This document shows, in pieces, positions 1 through 12,300 of a stretch of DNA of 64,000 bases. Position numbers and translations under genes: made by a program. Under the pieces are notes generated by a model that was not told the origin of the DNA, did no database searches, and was given only the letters and a program-made list of their open reading frames with translations. Position 1 is the stretch's first letter; each line of letters opens with the position of its first letter. Source of the DNA: Zygnema cylindricum (Eukaryota > Streptophyta > Zygnematophyceae > Zygnematales > Zygnemataceae); NCBI GenBank assembly GCA_037447655.1, contig JBBHKE010002720.1, forward strand, positions 126,001-190,000. Direction: 5' to 3'.

Positions 1-1929
1 ATTATCACTCCTTATCCTCTTAATGGAAGTTTCATGCAACTTCTAACTCCAAGCTTTATATTCTTTGAAGTAAGTTGATGCTTCAGACTTTGTTTTCAGA
101 AAGTAAACTATGGAGTACCTAGACCAGTCATCGGTTAGTGTCATCTTAAACCTCTTTCCTCCAACCAAAGGTACTTTTCCAGGTCCCCAAATATCTATGT
201 GGACCAAATCTAACACTTTCTCACCTCTATATATGGCGGCTTTGGGAAAAGGAAGTCTGTGAGCCTTACCTTGAGCATAACCACTACAATCATCCATCAT
301 TTCATTATCACCAAACTGAATGCCTTCTACTACCCCAAGGGTATTCATTTCCCTCAACCTATCAAAATGCACATGCCCTAACCGCTTATGCCAAATCATC
401 ACCTTAGGAACACCAACATAGTAAGCATTCTTCTTTTCATTACTCAGGTTAAGCCTAAACATTCCTTAGCTACCCTTATCTGCCGTGAAGTAAATTTCAT
501 CCCCATACTTAGCTATAAAGACTCCTTTTCGAGTGAAGGTATGAAATTCTTTGTCATCTAACACAGACGTAGAAACAAGATTTTTTACTCAGCTGAGGAA
601 TGTAGAGTTCATCTGAGAATGTAAGTATAGAAGTCTTATCCTCCACTAAGACTTTCAGATCTACTGATCCCACTATATCTTTAGTAACTACTCTCCCATC
701 CCTAAACTCTATCTCTACAGTAGGGATTTTCCTTAACTTAGTGAAAAGTTCTTTATCGCGACACATATGCATGGAAGCACCTGAGTCGATAATCCATCCT
801 TCCGGTGGAGCTTCCCGAATTGCTCCAAGGGCACACTTTTGTCTCCGAGAGATCTCCTTCTACTCCAGACTCTTGTCTAGAAGAAGCTCCCCATCCTCCT
901 CAGAGGACTCATCATCGGTTTCCCCTGTAACCTTTGTAACAACAAGTGCCTTTTTCTTCCCTTCGGAAGAACCCCCTCTACAGTTCTCTTGGAGCCTCAG
1001 CTCCGACAGCTTCACACAATCTGCGATGAAGTGTCCCGGCTTTTTGCAAAAATGACAAAGACCCTTTGGGGGCCTCGGTCCTCCAGGATGATCTCTTTCC
1101 CCTTTGTACGGTTTCTTCGGGTCCTTCCCCCATCGGTCCCCCCTTGCTGCTAGAGCTTCAATGCTCTTTCCTCCTCTCATAATCTCCATTCTGTTTTCCT
1201 GCACAAATATCATCTTGACCACTGTATTCCATTTCCATGAACTATCAGGCATTTCCTGTACTCGATACACTATGTTCTCGAACTCATCTCGTAACTTCAT
1301 GATAAAAGTGTTAACTTTCATTATCATTGTACTTGTCCATCCGACACTTTCCATTTTGATATACAAATAAGAAAGATCATTACAGTAATCTAACATCTTT
1401 CCTCCTTTGTAAGTGTAACTCACTAGCTTTTGCTCAGCCAACTGGTGCTCCTGAATAGTTCCAGCTCTATAAATCTCCACCAAACTCATCCACAACCCCT
1501 TGGCCTTGTAAATGTGAAGATAAGGAGTGGCCAAAGCTTGAGTGAGGTTCCTAAGAATGGAGTTCTTGGCACCCATATTTTCATCCTCCCACATTTGAGT
1601 ATCGTTGTCTGTGGTCTTCACAGTCGCCGCTCATGGTTCTGTGGCAATAGGAGTGAGGGGTGTCTCCTTCCCTTTCCCCTTTTCCGACACACTGCTGTCC
1701 CCATCATCTGCCTCCTACGCTGAGGCAGTCGTTGCTACAGGGAACCTTACTCCTCCAAATCCTGGTGGAGTTCTTGAAGGTGGACGTTTCACTTGTCCAC
1801 TAACGATACCCCAGTATCGTTTTTCACACAAAGCTCCCATCATCATGGCTTCCCAATAGATGAACCCAGATCGATTGAAGGGGCACACCCTAGAGGGTGG
1901 GCCTAAACCTGCAATTCTGTGTCCTCCAT
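1..1929 (-). pseudogene. Element A gag-pol fragment (Gag, protease, integrase N-terminus)
   Basis: Decayed gag-pol read right to left. The ATG (1929-1927) lies in the LTR; a small deletion in the primer site creates a stop a few codons later. Gag continues through about 860, with a CCHC knuckle (CHFCKKPGHFIADC) near 1023-1064. The protease motif DSGASMHMC is near 764-799. Integrase follows at 43-462, with the zinc-binding histidines (HKRLGHVHF) and a CSGYAQGK stretch in which the second cysteine of the HHCC set has become Y. Several frameshifts and stops separate these blocks. The catalytic DDE core, RT and RNase H lie beyond the left edge. Confidence 0.85.
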
Positions 1930-2919
1930 TCGACTACAGAATATACAGGAAGCCCCTAGATAGTATTTAACTAACCCACTTCAAGCCATAACCACTACTG
2001 CCAAAAAGGGCAAACTGACAATTTGACTTTACTCGTGTGCAGCTTGGACTCCCTTGAGTGCGTAGCAACAAAAATCACTGAAAACGGCCAACCAGCCGAT
2101 AAGTTATGAGTCGGCAAAAATGCCAAGTTTATACAAACTCTCAAAAGGAGAGAGGTTCATACCTACCAAATTCTCTGAGTCCTAAATCCCTCTCACAACC
2201 CCTATCTATTGAAATATGAACCAATCAGATCACTGTAGGGAACATAAAAGTACTATGCTTGATGTTCTCTTTGTACGGCCCATGTACGGTAACGACATTA
2301 AGTGGACCCGTGTCCACTTTTCACTTGTCCTTATGTTCGCCTGAGTTCTTGCGACCAAATGCCATCCCTCCGCGTGGCGCCACGTCATGCCACGTCCCTA
2401 AACGCCAAAAGTGACCATTCCGCGATCTCGGCATCGATGTACGCCGTCGGATTAGATTCGATATTGAATGTCCGCCGTAAAAACAAATGTCTGATTCATT
2501 TGTTTTCGTGCGAGATAATGTTCGCACTATATAATACTTGGTTCTATGTTCTTTCGTTCGCAATTCCTTTAATCGAATTAATGGTTGTAACACTGTTTAA
2601 ATAAATATCAAACGTATCATATGCTAAAGGACTTTTACGACTGACTGGTTAGAGCTAATGGCTAAGCCGCGCTCTACCGGTCGGAGGTTCGAGTCCTGCC
2701 GGACTCATCTTTTTGTTGAGAGTGACATAAGTCACTCTTTAGCCCAACCTGCTTAAGCTTGGACAGCCATGGCTCAGCCACCCTCCCCATCCCTTAGTGA
2801 CTACGATAAGTATGGTGGGTAGAGAGAGGAGGCGGAGGCAGGCTGTCCGCCTATTTCCTTTTTCCATTTGTACTAAATTCAGACCGAGAAAATACCACAT
2901 AAAACTAGTAATTTCAACA
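1910..2919 (-). repeat. Element A 5' LTR (TGTTGAAATT family)
   Basis: About 1010 bp, starting TGTTGAAATT (2919 reading leftwards) and ending TTGCA (1910). The boundaries come from comparison with the paired LTRs of element E. It holds the gag start codon near its end, a tRNA-like module at 2640-2710, and the same CCATGGCT-containing block near 2768 that is seen in the other LTRs here. Confidence 0.87.
2640..2710 (+). repeat. tRNA-like module inside LTR of element A (antisense to the element)
   Basis: On the plus strand, opposite to the element, this stretch has a perfect Pol III box B (GGTTCGAGTCC) in a T-arm-like hairpin: GGAGG (2683-2687), 7-nt loop TTCGAGT, CCTGC (2695-2699), 4 of 5 pairs. 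Upstream is a D-arm-like stretch ACTGGTTAGAGC inside a long hairpin (2643-2649 pairs with 2676-2682, and AGAGC with GCTCT). It lacks a paired acceptor stem and a normal anticodon arm, so it is not called a tRNA gene. Confidence 0.6.
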
Positions 2920-4546
2920 GTATACTCTCCCTTTTATCACTCTTATTCTCTAAATATGGTTCCTTGCAATTTGTCACTCCAGGCTTTATATTCTTTGAAG
3001 TAAATTGGTGTTTCAGACTTTGTTATTAGAAAGTAGACTCTAGAGTATCTGGAACAATCATCAGTTATTGTCAGCATAAACTTTTTCCCTCTAGCTAAAG
3101 ATAAATTTAATGGTCCCCATATATCTGTGTGTACTAGATCTAGTACTTTATCACCCCTATATGTGGCGGCTTTGGGAAAAGGAAGTCTGTGAGCCCTACC
3201 TTGGGCACTTCCATTATAGTCATCCACCATTTCATTATCTTCAAACTGAATTCCTTCTACTACACCAAGCTTCTTCAATTCCCTCAACCTATCAAAATGC
3301 ACATGCCCCAACCGCTTATGCCAAATCATTAACTTTGGGACACCAACATAATAAGCATTCTTCTTTTCATTACTCAGGTTAAGCCTAAACATTCTTTGGC
3401 TACCCTTATCTGCCGTGAAGTAGACTTCATCCCTAAATTTAGCTGTAAAGACTCCTTTTCTAGTGAAGGTATCAAATTCTTTGTCATCTAATACGGACGT
3501 AGAGACAAGATTTTTACTCAACTTAGGATTATAGAGTACATTTAACAAGGTGAGAATAAAAGTCTTTCCCTCTACTAAGACTTTAGATCTACGGATCCCA
3601 CTAGATCTGTAGTAACCACTCGCCCATCCCTATATTCTATCTCTACTGTAGGGATCTTTCTTAGCTTACTAAAGAGGTGCGTATCACGACACATATTAAT
3701 GGATGCACCTGAGTCAATGATCCATCCTGCCTATAGAGCTTCCCGAATTGCTCCAAGAGCGCACTTCTATTTCGGAGGGATCTCCTTCTCATCTATATTC
3801 TCGTCAAAAAGAAGTTCCCCATCCTCCTCTTTAGAGGACTCATCCTTAGTCTCTCCTTTCACTTTTGTGACCACAAGTACATTTTTCTTTCCTCCGGAAG
3901 AACCCCCTCTATGGTTATTTTGGAGCTTTAACTTTGACAGCTTGACACAATCCGTGATGAAAGTGTCCCAACTTTTTGCAAAAGTGACAAAGACCCTTTG
4001 GAGGCCTCGGTCCCCGTGACTGATCTCTTTCTCCTTTGTACGTCTTTTTCGGGTCCTTTCTCTACCTGTCCGCTCTGGCAGCTACAGCTTGAATGCTCTT
4101 TCCTCCTCTCTTGATCTCAATTGTATTTTCCTGCAAAAGTATCATTCTGACCACTGTATTTCACTTCCATGAACTATCAACCATTTCTTGTACTCGGTAC
4201 ACTGTGTTCTCATACTCGTCGCGTAACTTCATGATGAGAGTGTTATTTTTCATCTTCATTGTACCTATCCACCCGACATTTTTCTATCTCCATACACAAA
4301 CAAGAGTTATCATTACAGTAGTCAAACTTCTTTGTCCCTTTGTAAGTATGATTTCCCAACATTTGCTCGGCCAACTGGAGCTCCTAAATCGTACAATTGG
4401 TGTCTTCCCACATTGTGTGTCGTTCTGCGCGGTCTTCACGATCGCCGCTCCGAGTGCTGTGGGAATAGGAGCAATAGGAGTAAGAGGTGGTTCCTTTTCT
4501 TCTCCTTTTTGGATATAATGCTTTCCTTATCATATGCCTCCTCCGT
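2920..4546 (-). pseudogene. Element B: truncated copia gag-pol (integrase N-terminus back to mid-Gag)
   Basis: Minus-strand gag-pol remnant. Integrase N-terminal region at 2943-3548 (HKRLGHVHF; the CxxC position reads YNGSAQG, so both cysteines are lost), the protease region near 3690-3730, the Gag knuckle near 3950-3995 (frameshifted) and a Gag piece to about 4546. Homology to elements C and E then stops abruptly, without the N-terminal Gag, primer site or LTR. On the left it is interrupted by element A. Many stops and frameshifts make it an old, dead copy. Confidence 0.8.
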
Positions 4547-5699
4547 TGCAGTAGATGGTCCAGCAGAAATGAAACAACCTATTTGAATCAAGACAGAATT
4601 CTACACAAACAACAAAACAAGCTGAAACTACAAACACAGATATTTTTTAGGCTATAAAATAACCTCACAAAGCTTGAGACAAAATAATAAACACAGTGAT
4701 CACATCATCTTGTCAAAGTTGCAGAAAAACAGTCTGTAGGAACTTTGATAAAACCGTCAACTTCACAATGAAGTTACACACAGAAGAGACACATAATAGG
4801 TCTGCAAATATTTGGTTATATTGAAAACACAAGGTGGAACATTCATGCAAAATTTCACATTATTTTGCGTACACATCTGAGAGTAATATGCAGACAAAAT
4901 TACCAAAAATGATCATAAATAGTTTTTTGGTACAAAAAGTTCCTTCATCTTGAAATGACTAAGTCCTACAATATATACACTCAGGCTCACTACTAAATGT
5001 ACGGAGGCATAACAGCAGGTTGTAATCTACCATCTACTTAAATTACTGTGAGTATACCCGAATAATTCAAGGTATGTCAAAATAAATAGATCTACACTAA
5101 TGACTAATTCACAAGAAGACAAATCAATGGTTAATCAAATATTTACACGGACACCTCCGTAAAATCCGCGTACTAGAAGAGAACTTGCTTAGTCACCTGT
5201 AGATAAAACAACGTAGTGAACCGACATAGCATAAGTAAGATCCACTTGATAACACGTCATCAAAATTGTGATCCCTTGAAAAATATCGGCGGACGCCGTC
5301 CGCCCTCCAATTTTACCACGGACCACTTGCGAAAATTAAACAGTACCTTCAGAATCTTTTCCGTACTGAACATGTGTCCTTTGCAATAAATGCGCCTGTC
5401 GCAAATAAAGTACAACTGTCCAAATAAGGCGCTCTGTACTAGCGGCATAGATAAACAACATTTCTTACATTTCACATCGGATCGCTTCGCGATCGGCCGC
5501 CCATTTGCGAACGTATTCCGAGCCACTCAATTACTCCCTCGCGTCCCTTTAATTCCAAACGTGTAATTACTCCCCCAAATCCACAAATCCATTCGAACCT
5601 CCATTTGTACCACCACATTATTTTCGGTAATAATCTATGCACGAAACGTTGCGTGCACACAAAATGTGGCATACGCACAAAACATTTCAAAAAACAACA
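4547..5699 (-). repeat. LTR of the TGTTGTTT family (left end uncertain)
   Basis: Right end ...AAAACAACA at 5699 is sharp. The content matches the solo LTRs at 5999-7316 and 28745-30107: GC-rich hairpin GGCGGACGCCGTCCGCC near 5287, and GGATCGCTTCGCGATC near 5475. The left end is placed at TGCAG (4547), where element B homology stops, but the U5 side differs from the other copies and no matching 5-bp duplication is visible (TCCGT on the left, GTTTA on the right). It could be a recombinant or a truncated element end. Confidence 0.6.
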
Positions 5700-7763
5700 G
5701 TTTACCTCTGCTATACGCCTTTGGTTGGGTTTCCCTCACCATTCGCTTCTTGGTTGCCCCAACTACCTTTGCAACCAACCTATTGACGCTAACAACTCCA
5801 TTTACTTCGTTGCTCATGCGGGGGTGAACATACAGTCGCGCATGATGAAGTTTCGGATGCGATTGCTGCGATTAGTGTCGAAGAAGGCTACGCTGTGAAG
5901 CAGGAAGTTTCTCATATCTTACCTCGTTGTTCCCAATCTAGTGGTCTTGGAAGTCCTCGGGTTGACTTGGTTTTCCTCCACGGGACTAGGCAGACCTTTG
6001 TTGTTATTTGGTCTAAAATAGACCGCAGAAGCCACCCAAACTATCATGCAAAAAGCTAAGCAAAGCTAGGCCAATGAACAATCATTTGAAATGTATCCTT
6101 CATTTAACATACATGCATACAAAGATGCAATCATTCATCCGCACACAGGCGGAGCAATCATCCGTACACAGACGGAGCAAGCATGCATACACAGATGCAT
6201 GAATAACATTTAGGGTTACATGAAAAATCACAAGAAACCCTAGGACAAATGCATAAATAATGCATATCAAACAAACATAAAATTAACACATATAAATAAT
6301 AATAAATGAATGCATCACACATAAATAAAAGTATAATCAGATAATAAATGTATCATTTAAATACATGACCTAATCGGCAACCCTAAAAGTCTACATCTTC
6401 GGTCCCTACTTTTCTAACCAGCATTGATTATTCATTCCTAACAAAGCTCATTCCTATATATACAGTTGTGAGCTGTCAACGAATCGCTACATGTCAAAAT
6501 AACCAATGTAATTTCCACTAAGTAGTATTACACTATGAGAACCTATTACGACAAATAATCCTAACTGTAAGTGTACACCTGAGAGTGGACCAATCATAAG
6601 AGTACACTTGTCTGCAAATACGACACTACACACACACAAATTAAACTGTTGAAACCCTAAATGATCACCTAAATAAAAAATGTCATAATCAATACTAAAT
6701 TAATAATACACATAAGACAATACAATGTTATTTCAAATATTTTCACCGACGCGTCCACAAAATCCGGCCGCTAAATGACAACTTGCTTAGTCACTTGTGG
6801 ACAATACCACGTAGTGAACCGACATCACATATGTACGGTCCACTTGATAATACGACGTTAAAACAATGCGATCCCTTGAAAATATCTGCGGACGCCGTCT
6901 GGCCCTCCACGTGTAGCTTGAACCACTTGCCGAAATTAATCCGTACCTTCCAAATCTTTTCCGTACTGAATATGCGTTGTTTGCAATAAATGCGCTTGTC
7001 GCATATAGAGTACACATGTCCAAATAAGACGTTCCGTATCGGAAGCGTCCTTTTTTATAGCTGTCGCCTGTCCCATTGTGTTTCATACGTGCGACATACT
7101 ATTTTGACTCTTTAGAATATTTTACATCGGATCGCTTCGCGATCCGCCGTCCATTTCACTTATGCATTCAACGCCACTCAATTAGTCAATTAATTTTACT
7201 CGTACAATAAACCCCCAATCTGCAAATCCGTTCGAACCTCCACATTAACTCTGGAAATTACGTACGCACGCAAATACACGCACGCATGTGCGGAACTGAA
7301 TCTTCCAAAAACAACAACCTCCGGTGAGGTGGTCCTTAGTGATCCGACTGGGACCCACGTTTCTTATCGCGGGGCAGTTCATGCGGGCGTGGCGGCTCGG
7401 ATCGCAGCGACTTCTAAAGAAAGGGATTACCCTCACCAGGACCCGGCGGACTAGTTTGTCACATTTGGAGCAGAGATTTTTTGTCTTTTGGACAAGTCTT
7501 TCGATGATTTTCTCCGGAACTGTGCTAAGAGAGCTTTTGAATCCAAGGGTTCAAGATGTCCTCCCCCAAGCCTTCTCATTGCTTTATGCCGTCAGCATGT
7601 TGTAGTTGCCCTCCAAATAGCACAAGTTGCGGCCCTTTTCCGTCGAAGAAGCGTGGCGGATGATTGGCGGGGCCTCCCAGACCTTCCTCTACGAGATCCG
7701 GTCCACATCCATGATCTTCGAGGTGTGGAATTTAGTTTGTTAGGGCTGTGGGGCATCATATAG
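5700..7763 (+). pseudogene. C-terminal fragment of a non-LTR retrotransposon-like ORF, split by a solo LTR
   Basis: Two coding pieces, 5700-5998 and 7317-7763, join in frame across the solo LTR when one target-duplication copy is removed. The first part has a CPNYLCNQP...H zinc-knuckle-like stretch, then, after one frameshift near 5830, a HDEVSDAIAA segment and VDLVFLHG. The second part opens with GEVVLSDPTGTHVS. This layout (Cys/His cluster, then a D...(E/D)xV nuclease-like pair) resembles the restriction-like endonuclease tail that follows RT in some non-LTR elements; that is family resemblance from memory, not a search result. There is one in-frame TAG (7452-7454), and the ORF ends at TAG 7761-7763. 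The 5' part is missing. A host gene end is the alternative. Confidence 0.5.
5999..7316 (-). mobile_element. Solo LTR, TGTTGTTT family, in the LINE-like ORF
   Basis: 1318 bp, TGTTGTTATT at the left and ...AAAAACAACA at the right. It is flanked by ACCTT (5994-5998) and ACCTC (7317-7321), a 5-bp target duplication with one change. The interrupted ORF resumes in frame, which independently supports both boundaries. Minus orientation is set by the U3 hairpins GGATCGCTTCGCGATCC (near 7127) and the GGCGGAC hairpin (near 6887, partly decayed). No internal region remains, so this is LTR-LTR recombination. Confidence 0.88.
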
Positions 7764-7978
7764 AGTTGGTTTTTCTTTTTTGTCTAGTCATCTTTGGTTT
7801 TTTGTTTAGTCTTGCTAGTTAGCCTAGTTACCTTTGTTTTCCTCATTTGTTTGTTTTGTTTTGTTTTAAGTATCTGTCGGCTCTTGTAGTTATTAAATGT
7901 TATGTTCTTATTTTTTACCCCCTTTGTAATTTGATGGTATTTCCATCGCACTTTCTATAATAAAGTTTCTACAAACAT
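7764..7978 (+). other. Probable 3' untranslated tail of the LINE-like ORF
   Basis: T-rich stretch with several TTTTG repeats after the stop codon, ending with a polyadenylation-signal-like AATAAA (7959-7964) downstream of GATGGTATTTCCATC (a 5-bp hairpin). No coding potential is seen. Placement as a 3' tail is inferred from position only. Confidence 0.4.
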
Positions 7979-8550
7979 ATCAACAAATTCAATGACTTTG
8001 CTCGATGAGTTTAACAACTTGTGGAACAATATTATGACCCGTTTCCCCGTTTAAAGGCAGTACGATTAAGTCCACACGATGATGGCATTGAGAAAAATCT
8101 TTTTCCTTGTTCGTGACCAAACTTGACAAGCCGACCGCGCATGCTTGTGTGAGACAGGAAGATAAGCAGCCAACTATCTCAAATTTGGAGGCAAGCAATG
8201 TAAATTCCGTACACCATTTTGTCTACCGCTGACTAAACGTCTCCTATCGACGGTATTGTACAATAACGTGCCTACTATTTAGTGTCCAGTGTTCACCCTA
8301 GTGTTGAGGGATAACTGGTTGGTGGGAGCAAAACGCGCAACCCGCAAGTGGGAATTGAATGCATTGCCATGCACACGTGTCTTACGTACACTGTAGTGTC
8401 ACATGTCTAGAACGACGCGTGCATTCTAAACGTGTGGAGGGGATTACTTTACATCGGCGCGTACGCAAAACGGAATTTACCGACATACACCCTGGATTCA
8501 TATATACTGTAAGATTCATCATAGGTGTATTCCGGTGCACATCGTCTGAA
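7979..8550. other. Unassigned segment
   Basis: About 570 bp between the LINE-like tail and the truncated LTR of element C. It holds a 69-codon minus-strand ORF (7989-8198) that I do not recognise, and CACGTG/ACGCGTGC-rich DNA around 8370-8430. I see no repeat partner for it elsewhere in the window. Confidence 0.4.
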
Positions 8551-8566
8551 GGATATAGTATGTAAT

Positions 8567-8615
<49 letters not shown>

Positions 8616-9320
8616 GGGAGGAACAAATCCATTTAACTAAAACTGTATACGACATGCATAGATACAGTTTTATGAAAGTACGAAGTACGATTATATTGCA
8701 AAACGAATACCACGCATTTTGTTTCGACAGTGAAACAAATATCACGCAAGTATTTATGACGGCTAAGATTGCATCTCGCTGCAAATCCAACGGCGCACAT
8801 CATTGCCGAAACCCTGGAGTGGTCACTTTGGCGTTTTGTGACGTGGCATGACCTAGAGCCACGTGGAGTGATGACATTCGGTCATGGGAATTTCGACGAA
8901 TGTACGGACGAGTGAAAAGCACACACGCGTCCGCTTAATAGCCTTGTCGTACATAGGCCGTACAAAAGGTACACTGACAGTAGTACTTCTTGGTATGGTA
9001 CAGTAATCTGATTGGTCTGTACCAATAGATATAAGTTATTAGAGGGAATCAGGAATTATAAAATTTTGGTAGGTAGTCACCTCTCCCTTTAACAGTATGT
9101 ACAAATTGGCATTTTTACTACCTCATAAGTTATCGGTTGGTTGGCCGTTTTCCCTGATTTTTTTTCCTACAGACTTAGGTGAGTCTAAGCTGCACAAAAG
9201 TGTAGTTTGATTGTCTGCTTCTCTACTTACGTAGCAGTGGTTGTTATTGAAAGTGGGTTAGTTAATATCTATCTAGAGGCTTCCTGTATTCTGTAGTCGA
9301 ATGGAGGACACAAAATTTCA
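8551..9320 (+). repeat. Element C 5' LTR, 5'-truncated
   Basis: Matches the last roughly 770 bp of the 3' LTR of C, starting at GATATAGTATGT and ending AAATTTCA. It begins almost at an (AT)n run (about 8569-8612), longer than the matching run in the 3' LTR (about 13300-13318). The gag ATG is at 9301, 20 bases before the LTR end. Confidence 0.85.
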
Positions 9321-12300
9321 GGTTACGGGCCCACCCTCTAGGGTGCCCACCTTCAATGGATCAGGGTTCATCAATTGGGAAGCCATGATGATGGGAGCTT
9401 TGTGCAAAAAACGATACTGGGGTATCGTTAGTGGACTAGTTAAACGTCCACCTTCGGGAACTCCACCAGGATTTGGAGGAGTAAGGTTTCCTGTAGCAAC
9501 GGCTGCCTCAGCGGAGGAGGCAGATGATGGGGACATCACTGTGTCCGAAAAAGGGAAAGGGAAGGAGACACCCCTCACTCCTATTGCCACAGTCTCGGGA
9601 GCGGCGACCGTGAAGACCGTGGAGAACGATACTCAAATGTGGGAGGATGTAAACATGGCTGCCAAGAACTTCATTCTGAGGCACCTCACTCAAGGTTTGG
9701 CCACTCCTCATCTTCATATTTACAAGGCCAAGGAGTTGTGGGTGAGTTTGGTGGAGATTTATAGAGCATGAACTATTGAGGAGCTCTTGTTGGCTGAGCA
9801 AAAGCTAGTGAGTTACACTTACAAAGGAGGAAAGATGTTAGATTACTCTGATGATCTTTTCTTTTTTGTATATGGAGATGGAAAGTGTCGGATGGACAGG
9901 TACAATGAAAATGAAAGTTAACACCCTTATCATAAAGTTACGAGATGAGTACGAGAACATAGTGTACCGAGTACAGGATATGGCGGATAGTTCATGGAAA
10001 TGTAACACAGTGGTCAGGATGATACTTGTGCAGGAAAACACAATGGAGATTAGGAGAGGAGGAAAGAGCATTGAAGCTCTAGCAGCAGGAGCGGACCTAT
10101 GGGGGAAGGACCAAAAGTAACCATACAAAGTGGAAAGAGATCATCTTGGAGGACCGAGGCCCCCAAAGGGTCTTTTTCATTTTTGCAAAAAGCCGGGACA
10201 CTTCATCATAGATTGTGTCAAGCTGTCGGAGCTGAGGCTCTAAGAGAATCGTGGAGGGGGTTTTTTCGGAGGAAAGAAAAAGGCACTTGTGGTTACAAAA
10301 GTGACAGGAAAAACAGATGATGAGTCATTTGAGGAGGATGGGAAGCTTCTTGTTGACGAGAGTGGAGTAGAAGGAGATCCCTCGGAGACAGAAGTCTGCC
10401 CTTGGAGCAATTCGGGAAGCTCCACACGAAAGATGGATTATCGACTCAGGTGCATCCATGCATATGTGTCGTGATAAAGAACTATTCACTAAGCTAAGGA
10501 AAATCCCTACTGTAGAGATAGAGTATGGGGATGGGAGAGTAGTTACTAAAGATCTAGTGGGATCAGTAGATCTGAAAGTCTTAGTGGAGGGTAAGACTTC
10601 TATACTTAAATTTTCAGATATACTCTACATTTCTCAGCTGAGTAAAAATCTTGTCTCTACGTCTGTGTTAGATGACAAAGAGTTTGATACCTTCACTCGA
10701 AAGGGAGTCTTTACAGCTAAGTATGGGGATGAAGTTTACTTCACGGTAGATAAGGGTAGCCAAGGAATGTTTAGGCTTAACCTGAGTAATGAAAAGAACA
10801 ATGCTTATTATGTTAGTGTTCCTAAGTTGATGATTTGGCATAAGCGGTTGGGGCATGTGCATTTTTATAGGTTGAGGGAAATGAAAAAGCTTGGGGTAGT
10901 AGAAGGCATTCAGTTTTGGGATAATGAAATAATGGATGATTGTAGTGGTTGTGCTCAAGGTAACGCTCACAAACTTTGCTTTCCCAAAGCCGCCACTTGA
11001 AATTTTATGGCCTCAATTGCCACACATAATTCGCAGGTCCAAAGGAAGCTAATCTATAAAGTGCCGACTCCAAGTTTATATAAACCCCATTGATTGACCC
11101 TTTGACAATTAGAACCCAATTACAGCTTCAACCTTGTGAAGTAAGACTTTCAGTGTGCTCAGTTCCACCACAGAATGCAAAGTTAGAATATGAGATTTGG
11201 ACACATTCACCCATTTTGACTTTCTCTTAGAAATGCAGTCACCCAGGCACGCAAAAACTCTGACCGACTACACCCTTATGTAGCCTAGAATCCTATGAGT
11301 GCGCAGCAAAAAGAATCACTGAAATTGGTCAAGTGAATTGATAGTTATGGCTGGCCAAAGTTTGCCATTTATACAAGGTGCTCTCTCGGAGAGGCAGCTA
11401 CCTACCACAAATATTCGAAGTCCTAAAACCCCTCTCTAAGCCCCCTATTACTAAGATGCGAACTAATAACAAGACTGTTAAGTACATAAAGGTATAGGTC
11501 CCGGTGTACCTTTTGTACGGCCATCGTACGACATAGCCAAAATATCGACAAATGCCATATCCAGATTTGTTCCTATTATCCTCGGCTATGCCGCAAGCCA
11601 ATGTGGTGTAGCCACGTGTCAATTGACGTGGCGGTGACCGCAAACCGCCAAAAACATACTCCGCGATCTCGGCGTTTATCGCTACCGTCAGATCTTGACC
11701 GACATTCAATTACAACAGTCGAAAATTGGTGCGCGGTATTTGTTTCGCTATCGCGGTATCCGTTCTGTCCCCTTACCGTACTCCTTACTAAACAAAACTC
11801 TATCTATGCACTAAGCATCTATTTCACGTTAAACGAATTAGTCTACGTGTAACTATTATACAATTATCAAACCCTATATGTTGTAACCCTATATATTCCT
11901 AGACTTAACGGTTAAAGCTAACGGCTACGGGTAACTTGACGGACAGGAAGTACCACGATCAGTTCCTAGGTCCGTCAACATTCCTTATAGTAAATCTATA
12001 TTTATCTACACCAGTCTCTCCGAAGAACTTAGGCAGCCATGGCTTTAGCTCCATTTCCAGCCTTCAGTGACTACAACAAGTGTGGGGGCTTGGAGAAGGG
12101 AGTTAGAGGTAGATTGCCTCTACCAATTTCCTATAATAATACAGACCTAGAAAATACTCAAATATCAACACCACATATAGAGGTGAGAAAGTGTTACATT
12201 TGGTCCACACAGATATTTGAGGACCTGCAAAAGTACCCTCGGTTGGAGGAAAGAGGTTTATGATGACAATAACCGATGACTAGTCTAGATACTCTAGAGT

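Larger units (their letters stand above)
1..2919 (-). mobile_element. Element A: Ty1/copia retrotransposon, 5' part, cut by window edge
   Basis: Minus-strand copia element: its 5' LTR is at 1910-2919 and its gag-pol runs leftwards out of the window. Order on the minus strand is LTR, decayed primer site (1896-1909), Gag, protease, integrase N-terminal part. It sits directly against the integrase coding region of element B (2920 onwards, same strand), so A inserted into B; the expected 5-bp target duplication on this side would be GTATA (2920-2924), and the matching copy lies outside the window. Confidence 0.88.

Noticed and set aside
2640-2710. A true tRNA gene
   Set aside because: Box B is perfect, but there is no paired acceptor stem and no normal anticodon arm, and the module recurs in LTRs in diverged form.
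7989-8198. 69-codon minus-strand ORF as a gene
   Set aside because: Short, no recognised motif, no context; left as unassigned.
8525-8790. Open frames containing long YIYIYI runs on both strands
   Set aside because: They are translations of the (AT)n microsatellite in the LTR and not genes.
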